From contig JBEKNT010000177.1 of assembly GCA_049522565.1 (NCBI GenBank), positions 1 through 12,618 on the forward strand: DNA of 12,618 bases, read 5' to 3'. The notes below the pieces were generated by a model. The model searched no databases, was not told the DNA's origin, and saw only the letters and a list, made by a program, of their open reading frames with translations. Of the stretch, positions 7,607-12,618 are shown piece after piece. The translations under genes and the position numbers were made by a program. Source of the stretch: JASHVB01 sp049522565. Lineage in GTDB: Bacteria; Pseudomonadota; Alphaproteobacteria; Acetobacterales; Acetobacteraceae. Position 1 is the first letter of the stretch. Each line of letters begins with the position of its first letter.

Positions 7607-7954
7607 GTGGTGATGTTTCTGGTGAGGAATGATGGCGGCCGGCCAGAGGGGCTGGACGTGAAGTTGCGCCGGCGCACGCCCGCGCTGGTGGCGCGCGATG
7701 CCGATCTGGTGGACTGGTTCTGCCTGGGCGATGCCGATGCGGCACGCAACCAGGGGCACAATGTGGTGACGCTGCACGACGGCTGGTACGCCGACGACAC
7801 CGGCGGCGGGGTGACGATCTTCGGTCCTTATTGGGAAATTCGCGACACGCCGTTCACGGTGCGTGAGGCCGCGCCGGATCTGCCATCCACGCCGCGGCAC
7901 CAGGATCAAACGACGGAAATCGTCAATGTGCGCAAAGCGATTTTCGGGGCATGA
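7607..7954 (+). CDS. Protein of unknown family, 115 residues
   Basis: I do not recognise this gene. The start at GTG 7607 is 12 bases after the hydrolase stop; AAGG at 7593-7596 lies 10 bases before it (ATG 7613 is an alternative). The product is soluble and mixed in charge, with a basic stretch KLRRRTPALVARD near residue 20-32. It is rich in aromatic residues in the second half (HDGWYADDTGGGVTIFGPYW). There is no signal peptide, membrane segment or Cys cluster. The codon choice resembles that of the upstream genes. Position and spacing make it the last gene of the monooxygenase/hydrolase cluster, so a small accessory or substrate-binding role in that pathway is a guess from context only. It is followed by a short convergent gap before the SRPBCC gene. 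Confidence 0.6.
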   Translation: MVMFLVRNDGGRPEGLDVKLRRRTPALVARDADLVDWFCLGDADAARNQGHNVVTLHDGWYADDTGGGVTIFGPYWEIRDTPFTVREAAPDLPSTPRHQDQTTEIVNVRKAIFGA

Positions 7955-8022
7955 CGATGTGATTCGCGTCGGCGGCCGTCGTTTCCCCGCGACACCAGGT
8001 CGTGCGTTACTGGCTGCGACGC

Positions 8023-8493
8023 TCAGCCGCCCGCGCCGCGCTCCAGCGCCGCGCCCAGCTTATCCAACAACCCGCGCGTCCCCTGTTCGCGCGCGCCGGC
8101 ATCGTCGTAGCCGTCCAAAAATACCACCTGCTCCGTGAAGATCAATCGCGTCCCCGCATCCGCCGGCTTGAACTCCACCGTCGTCAGCGATACCGAGATC
8201 CGTTTCGCGTCGAGGTGCATATCGTAACTATAGACAATGCGCTCGTTGGGCACGATCTCGTGGTAGCGGCAGTCGAACGCATGCACGGTACCGCCCGGCG
8301 GACCCGAACGCACGCACTCGCTGCCGCCAACCCGGAAGTCCGACTTGCGCTCGATCGTCACCCACTCGTCGGGACCGGCAAACCAGCCCGCCTTGGCGGT
8401 CGGATCGGCCCAGGCGTTGAACACCTGAACTGGCGGGGCGGCATAGACGCGTTCGATCACAAATGTCGCATGATGGGTGGATCGTCCGCTCAT
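8023..8493 (-). CDS. SRPBCC/AHSA1 (START-like) domain protein
   Basis: 156 residues beginning MSGRSTHHATFVIERVYAAP. It is a single SRPBCC domain of the activator-of-Hsp90 ATPase (AHSA1) type: the N-terminal strand with VFNAWADPTAKAGWFAGP (about 25-42), GGSECV, the strands around VHAFDCRYHEIVPNERIVYSYDM, and the C-terminal helix ending GLLDKLGAALERGAGG. Such domains bind hydrophobic ligands in a deep pocket. Bacterial members are often encoded next to an ArsR-type repressor, and a C-terminal ArsR remnant is found just upstream here. The frame is open far beyond, but ATG 8493 is chosen because AGGAG at 8506-8502 is 8 bases away, the homology begins here, and the start overlaps the ArsR stop as ATGA (8493-8490). 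Ligand unknown. Confidence 0.9.
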   Translation of the reverse strand: MSGRSTHHATFVIERVYAAPPVQVFNAWADPTAKAGWFAGPDEWVTIERKSDFRVGGSECVRSGPPGGTVHAFDCRYHEIVPNERIVYSYDMHLDAKRISVSLTTVEFKPADAGTRLIFTEQVVFLDGYDDAGAREQGTRGLLDKLGAALERGAGG

Positions 8494-8639
8494 CGCTTGC
8501 TCCTGTTGGGTGGTGGCGCGTCCTGCGCCGCGAGGTAGTCGCCAGGCCGATCGAGCCGACCTTCCCAATGCGTCCGCCGCGCGGCGATCCATGCCTCGGC
8601 GGTGCGCAGCGCCGCGGGCTCGATGCAGCAGGTGCGCAC
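8490..8639 (-). pseudogene. C-terminal remnant of an ArsR-family transcriptional regulator
   Basis: About 49 codons, VRTCCIEPAALRTAEAW followed by IAARRTHWEGRLDRPGDYLA, match the end of ArsR-type winged-helix repressors that accompany AHSA1 proteins. Those repressors typically have a ...LEPAPLREAEAWL..RRFWEERLDRLADYL pattern. The stop TGA overlaps the SRPBCC start (ATGA), the normal arrangement for this gene pair. The DNA-binding helix-turn-helix that should occupy the preceding 60-70 residues is absent: upstream the frame is open but encodes Cys/Arg-rich sequence without HTH character, and it then runs into an inverted repeat (8758-8822). The regulator is therefore probably dead, and the SRPBCC gene may be unregulated or read from a new promoter. 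Confidence 0.6.
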
Positions 8640-9007
8640 TGGTGGGCATTGGCAGGCACGCCGACGCGACGCATCGGCTCGCGCGCCCGCGCAACGCCCC
8701 CCGACCTGGCGGCTCGCCCCGCACGTTCTCATTCGGTTGCGAGAAGCGAACATCTCGCCACAAAGACACCAAGGCACGGCGGTCACGCGACCGGAGAAGT
8801 TTGTGCCTTGGTGTCTTTGTGGTGCAACTTGCAATCCAGGCGGGCGCACTCTGCCGAACCGCCAGAGTCGTGGCGTCGATCGGCCGGCCTTGCGTCAACC
8901 CCGCAAGACTTGTCAAGCTGCCCGGACGCGGCGCCAGCGGACCGGCGATTTCGACCCGCGACCAATCAGGCGTGACAACGCGATGCAGCCAAAGGGAGGG
9001 CAATCTC
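8640..9007. other. Non-coding stretch with lost arsR 5' part and inverted repeat
   Basis: Open frames cross this region on both strands, but none shows protein-family character or a start with a ribosome site before 9008. It holds the position where the 5' part of the arsR gene would be expected, and the perfect inverted repeat at 8758-8822. It also holds the leader of the Asp-box gene with GGGAGGG at 8994-9000. I could not identify a promoter with confidence. Confidence 0.5.
8758..8822. repeat. Perfect 20-bp inverted repeat with 25-nt spacer
   Basis: The left arm CCACAAAGACACCAAGGCAC (8758-8777) is exactly complementary to the right arm 8803-8822; the spacer is 8778-8802. The arms are clearly less GC-rich than the surroundings, which suggests imported or repeat-derived sequence. 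From memory, motifs of the CTTGGTGTCTTTGTGG kind recur between genes in many unrelated bacterial genomes. It is not followed by a T-run, so it does not look like a plain terminator. It lies about 120 bp upstream of the point where arsR homology begins. Confidence 0.9.
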
Positions 9008-10057
9008 ATGGCTATCGACGGAACCAACGGCCAGCAATCCTACATCTACCTGGGCCTGGCCGGTGAAACCGGGCGTGGCCGGGTGGTGCAGTCCGGCCTG
9101 TATTGCATGGCCGACGGCAGCGGCGAATGGGAGGCGCTACAGCACGGCCTTCCCGACGCACCGGCCGTGCGCGCCCTCGCGGTGCATCCGCTGCACCCCG
9201 AGATCGTCTTCGCCGGCACCCAATCCGGCCCGTATCGCAGCGAAGATCGCGGCCAGCACTGGGAAAAGGTCAACGTTCCCGACCACGGCCTGCCGGTCTG
9301 GTCGTTCCTGTTCCATCCATACGATCCCGACGTGATGTTCGTCGGCTACGAGAACTGCGAGATCTATCGCAGCGACGATGGCGGCGAACGCTGGATCCGT
9401 CTGCCAGTCAGCGTGCGCTTCCCCGACATCACCACAGCGCCCGGGTCCAATCCGGCCAAGCGGGTGCTGCGGCTGGATGCCAGCGTCAGCGAGCCGGATC
9501 ATCTGTACGCCGCCATCGAAGTCGGCGGCACCATCCGTTCCATCGACGGCGGCGAGCATTGGGAAAACCTCAGCGACGGCCAGTATCTCAACGACGACGC
9601 GGTGGACATGCACGGCGTGCTGGCCAGCCGCTGGCACCCCGGCACCGTGTTCGGCATCGGCCGGGCGGGCATGTTCCACAGTGCCGACGGCGGCGATCAC
9701 TGGCGGCACGTGAAGCTCGAGCCGATGAACGCCAAGGGTCAGATCTACTGCCGCGACATCCGCGAGGTGCCAGGCAATCCGCGCAAGCTGTTCGTCGCGG
9801 CGGGGGCCAATTTCCAGAGCGACGCCGGCGTGCTGCTGTACAGCGGCGACGGCGGCGATACCTGGTCCCGCGTGGACATGGGCGTACAGCCACCTCACAC
9901 CATGTTCGCGCTGGCGTTCGACGAGCGGCGTCCCACGCTGATGTCCTGCGCCACCAATGGCGGCGAGGTCTATAGCAGCCACGACGGCGGCGAGACCTGG
10001 ACGACACACCAGCCGCCGCCGGGCGGCACGCAGATCTACGCCCTCGCCCGCGGCTGA
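9008..10057 (+). CDS. BNR/Asp-box beta-propeller protein
   Basis: 349 residues from ATG 9008, chosen because GGGAGGG at 8994-9000 is 7 bases upstream; the frame continues further 5' without family character. It is built almost wholly of sialidase-like/Vps10-like Asp-box repeats (S-x-D-x-G-x-x-W). These are SEDRGQHW at 78-85, SDDGGERW at 122-129, SIDGGEHW at 178-185, SADGGDHW at 225-232, SGDGGDTW at 279-286 and SHDGGETW at 324-331. A degenerate first copy, MADGSGEW, is at about 34-41. That gives about seven blades, each with a preceding strand such as LAVHPLHPEIVFAGT or FLFHPYDPDVMFVGY. No sialidase arginine triad or catalytic Tyr/Glu set can be assigned, and there is no signal peptide, so a cytoplasmic scaffold or binding role is more likely than glycosidase activity. 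Function unknown; possibly alone, or read through to the VOC gene. Confidence 0.92.
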   Translation: MAIDGTNGQQSYIYLGLAGETGRGRVVQSGLYCMADGSGEWEALQHGLPDAPAVRALAVHPLHPEIVFAGTQSGPYRSEDRGQHWEKVNVPDHGLPVWSFLFHPYDPDVMFVGYENCEIYRSDDGGERWIRLPVSVRFPDITTAPGSNPAKRVLRLDASVSEPDHLYAAIEVGGTIRSIDGGEHWENLSDGQYLNDDAVDMHGVLASRWHPGTVFGIGRAGMFHSADGGDHWRHVKLEPMNAKGQIYCRDIREVPGNPRKLFVAAGANFQSDAGVLLYSGDGGDTWSRVDMGVQPPHTMFALAFDERRPTLMSCATNGGEVYSSHDGGETWTTHQPPPGGTQIYALARG

Positions 10058-10317
10058 ACGCCCCGGCGGCCTCGGCGCGCCTGGATGTTCTGCTCTCACC
10101 CGACCAGCAACGCCTGCAACACCGTTGCCGGGGGCGCAAGGCGCTGCGCTTTCCGCCCTACGCCGGTGCCCGCCCGGCGCGCATCACCGTCGATACGGCG
10201 CGGGCAAACTGGCGGCTGGTTTCGCCACCCGCTCTGCCGGGCACGACGGCGCGGCGTCCCGGCTGACGCGGCGCCTCGCGTGATCGCCGCATTGCTGACC
10301 GCAAGAAAGGAGATGAC
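10058..10317. other. Intergenic region between propeller and VOC genes
   Basis: These 260 bp have no supported gene. They contain a REP-like hairpin at 10132-10158, and AAGGAG at 10307-10312, 5 bases before the VOC start. No clear promoter was found. Confidence 0.5.
10132..10158. repeat. REP-like hairpin
   Basis: Arms GGGCGCAAGGCGC (10132-10144) and GCGCTTTCCGCCC (10146-10158) pair at 12 of 13 positions, counting one G-T pair, and CTACG follows the right arm. The design recalls the short intergenic palindromes ending in CCCTACG that are common in proteobacteria. It lies about 75 bp beyond the stop of the propeller gene and may protect or end its transcript. No T-run follows. Confidence 0.5.
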
Positions 10318-10719
10318 ATGGAAATCCAGCCCTACCTGTTCTTCGACGGTCGTTGCGACGAGGCGATCGCGTTCTACCAAAGCGCGCTTGGCGCCGAGGT
10401 GACCATGCTGATGCGATACAAGGACGGCCCGGACCCCAGCATGGTGCACGGCGCCGAGGACAAGGTGATGCACGCCAGCCTGCGCATCGGCGATACGACG
10501 GTGCTGGCGTCGGACGGCCGCTGCCTCGGCCAGCCGAATTTCCAGGGCTTTGCGCTGTCGCTCACCGTGCCGGACGTTGTCCAGGCCGAGCACCTGTTCG
10601 CGGCGCTCGGCGACGGCGGCGAGGTGCGGATGCCACTGGCCCAGACGTTCTTCTCGCCGCGCTTCGGCATGGTCGCCGATCGCTTCGGCGTGACGTGGAT
10701 GGTCTACGTGGCGGCGTGA
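10318..10719 (+). CDS. VOC-family (PhnB-like) protein
   Basis: 133 residues starting MEIQPYLFFDGRCDEAIAFY, the typical opening of PhnB-like members of the vicinal-oxygen-chelate (glyoxalase/bleomycin-resistance) superfamily. The two beta-alpha-beta-beta-beta halves are visible: residues 3-60 (…YLFFDGRCDEAIAFYQSALGAEV… to HASLRIGDTTVLASD) and about 75-132 (ALSLTVPDVVQAEHLFAAL… to SPRFGMVADRFGVTWMV). PhnB-like proteins are mostly of unknown function, so no reaction is proposed. AAGGAG at 10307-10312 is 5 bases before the ATG. It is followed by the inverted G/C repeat and then the convergent cytidine deaminase gene. Confidence 0.93.
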   Translation: MEIQPYLFFDGRCDEAIAFYQSALGAEVTMLMRYKDGPDPSMVHGAEDKVMHASLRIGDTTVLASDGRCLGQPNFQGFALSLTVPDVVQAEHLFAALGDGGEVRMPLAQTFFSPRFGMVADRFGVTWMVYVAA

Positions 10720-10739
10720 TGCGCGCAGTAAAATGCTTC

Positions 10740-10832
10740 CCCTCCCCTTGTGGGAGGGGGCCGGGGGGAGAGGTCGATCGGTGCGAATCTCCAGCCGACC
10801 CCTCCCCCCAACCCCCTCCCACAAGGGGAGGG
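10740..10832. repeat. 37-bp inverted pair of G/C hairpin repeats
   Basis: Positions 10740-10776 and 10796-10832 are inverted copies that agree at 34 of 37 positions, separated by 19 nt. Each arm itself contains a smaller palindrome (CCCTCCC-CTTGT-GGGAGGG). The pair fills the gap between two converging genes, where it could act as a two-way transcription barrier, although there are no T-runs. It shares the core CCCTTGTGGGAGGGGG with the copy at 4393-4423, so it is a dispersed repeat of this genome. Confidence 0.85.
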
Positions 10833-11297
10833 GGAGGGATTGTCCCGTGCCGCTCTTCCTACCTTCGATAAGGCACCGGCAGCAGCACGCGCACCGACCG
10901 CTTCACCAGCGCGCCGGCGTCCTGCACGATCACCAACGCATCCGGGCAATGGTCCAGGATCATCTCGCGGCAGGCGCCGCAGGGCGGCACCACGGCTAAC
11001 GCGCGATCCAGCTCGTCCGGTTTCGGATGCCGTACCGCCACCGCGGTCTCGATAAAGCCGTCGCCTTCCAGCAGCGCGCGGCCAAACGCCACCGCCTCGG
11101 CGCAGACGGACAGCCGGCCGACCGTGGCGCCGATATGCAGCCCGGTCCAGACACGGCCATCGCGTCCGCGGATCGCCGCGGCGACGGTGTGCCAGAACGG
11201 CCTGTAATGCCGCGCCAACACGTCATGCGCGGCGGCAATCAGCGCGTGGTCGGCGTCGGAAAGCGCCAGCTCCGGCGGCGTTCCGCCGGCAAGCGGG

Positions 11298-12419
<1,122 letters not shown>

Positions 12420-12484
12420 TGAAACGACCCCTTCGCGCAAGAGAACAAACCATAACCAGCCTCACTCGCTACCGTTAAGACTTC

Positions 12485-12499
12485 GTTCCTTCTATGTTC
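12485..12499 (-). promoter_or_regulatory. SOS box 1 (LexA operator), GTTC-N7-GTTC
   Basis: GTTC at 12485-12488 and 12496-12499, separated by seven bases; on the recA strand it reads GAAC-ATAGAAG-GAAC. This is exactly the direct-repeat operator known for LexA of Alphaproteobacteria. It lies about 65-80 bases upstream of the recA start and overlaps the candidate -10 region, a good position for repression. Confidence 0.85.
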
Positions 12500-12519
12500 C
12501 AGAATGCCATGGGATGCAA
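12491..12519 (-). promoter_or_regulatory. Candidate recA promoter
   Basis: On the minus strand TTGCAT (12519-12514), a 17-base spacer and CATAGA (12496-12491) form a weak sigma-70-like pair. The match is only three of six in each box. The spacing and the overlap with SOS box 1 make it the best candidate, with transcription starting near 12484. Confidence 0.4.
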
Positions 12520-12534
12520 GAACTAATCGCGAAC
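12520..12534 (+). promoter_or_regulatory. SOS box 2 (LexA operator), GAAC-N7-GAAC, opposite orientation
   Basis: GAAC at 12520-12523 and 12531-12534 with seven bases between (TAATCGC). It is a second perfect match to the alphaproteobacterial SOS consensus, 35 bp from box 1 centre to centre and inverted relative to it, directly upstream of the candidate -35 of recA. Confidence 0.75.
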
Positions 12535-12618
12535 ATATCGCGCCGCCCCCCCCCTCCGCCACCCCCGAACGTGAATCCGCATTCACGCAACGGCACGTTC
12601 CACGCACGCGACCAGCTC

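Larger units (their letters stand above)
12420..12618. other. recA upstream regulatory region to window end
   Basis: It contains the recA leader (about 65 nt), a candidate promoter, two SOS boxes, a run of ten C (12546-12555 region) and a nested palindrome at 12567-12600 (GAACGTG/CACGTTC outside, CGTGAAT/ATTCACG inside). Two plus-strand frames stay open to the window end (ATG 12504 and GTG 12571). Neither has a ribosome site, so no gene is called. Confidence 0.6.

Noticed and set aside
8477..9007. Upstream extension of the Asp-box protein frame
   Set aside because: It runs through the inverted repeat and the arsR remnant and lacks propeller repeats; GGGAGGG before ATG 9008 marks the start.
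8494..9027. Upstream extension of the SRPBCC open frame
   Set aside because: No similarity to any domain, no ribosome site, and it covers the ArsR remnant in another frame; ATG 8493 with AGGAG is the better start.
10740..10832. Matches to the FtsK polar motif GGGNAGGG inside the G/C repeat
   Set aside because: The motif appears in both orientations in a G-run palindrome, which cancels polarity; explained by composition.
12504..12618. Partial plus-strand gene starting at ATG 12504 or GTG 12571
   Set aside because: No ribosome site, the Pro-rich translation crosses the C-run, and too little sequence remains to judge; noted only as a possibility under the SOS-box finding.

Overview
The window is GC-rich DNA from a proteobacterial chromosome, most likely an alphaproteobacterium and perhaps Acetobacteraceae/Rhodospirillales-like. 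Evidence for this: FtsK and RecA read as alphaproteobacterial types, and the region upstream of recA carries direct-repeat SOS operators of the alphaproteobacterial form (GAAC-N7-GAAC / GTTC-N7-GTTC). The family assignment is impression only. No rRNA, tRNA, CRISPR array, transposase or phage gene was found.

Layout, left to right. (1) 149-1399 (+): a serine beta-lactamase-family hydrolase/esterase, convergent with a 5'-truncated PIN-domain (VapC-like) toxin remnant (1413-1724, -). (2) 1901-4318 (-): ftsK, preceded on the same strand by a crotonase-family gene (4429-5235, -); a G/C-rich hairpin repeat lies between them. (3) 5419-7954 (+): a compact four-gene cluster. It holds a luciferase-like flavin monooxygenase, a 63-codon ORF joined to both neighbours by ATGA overlaps, an alpha/beta hydrolase with Gly at the usual nucleophile position, and a 115-residue protein of unknown family. 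(4) 8023-8493 (-): an SRPBCC/AHSA1 protein, translationally coupled to the C-terminal remnant of an ArsR-type regulator. A perfect 20-bp inverted repeat sits just upstream of the remnant. (5) 9008-10057 (+): a cytoplasmic BNR/Asp-box beta-propeller protein, then a REP-like hairpin and a VOC-family protein (10318-10719, +). (6) A 37-bp inverted pair of the same G/C repeat separates the VOC gene from the convergent recA/cytidine deaminase pair (12419-10859, -). recA has two SOS boxes in opposite orientations upstream.

Functionally there are housekeeping genes (ftsK, recA) mixed with accessory metabolism. The 5.4-8.0 kb cluster looks like a small oxidative catabolic operon: a flavin monooxygenase followed by a hydrolase, with the crotonase divergent and possibly related. 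The cytidine deaminase overlaps recA and may share its DNA-damage control. The two toxin/regulator remnants and the palindromic repeats show that intergenic regions here have been remodelled.

The items most worth following up are the doubly coupled 63-aa ORF, the serine-less hydrolase beside the flavin monooxygenase, the paired SOS operators, and the inverted repeat beside the broken arsR. No complete novel defence or mobile system was found.
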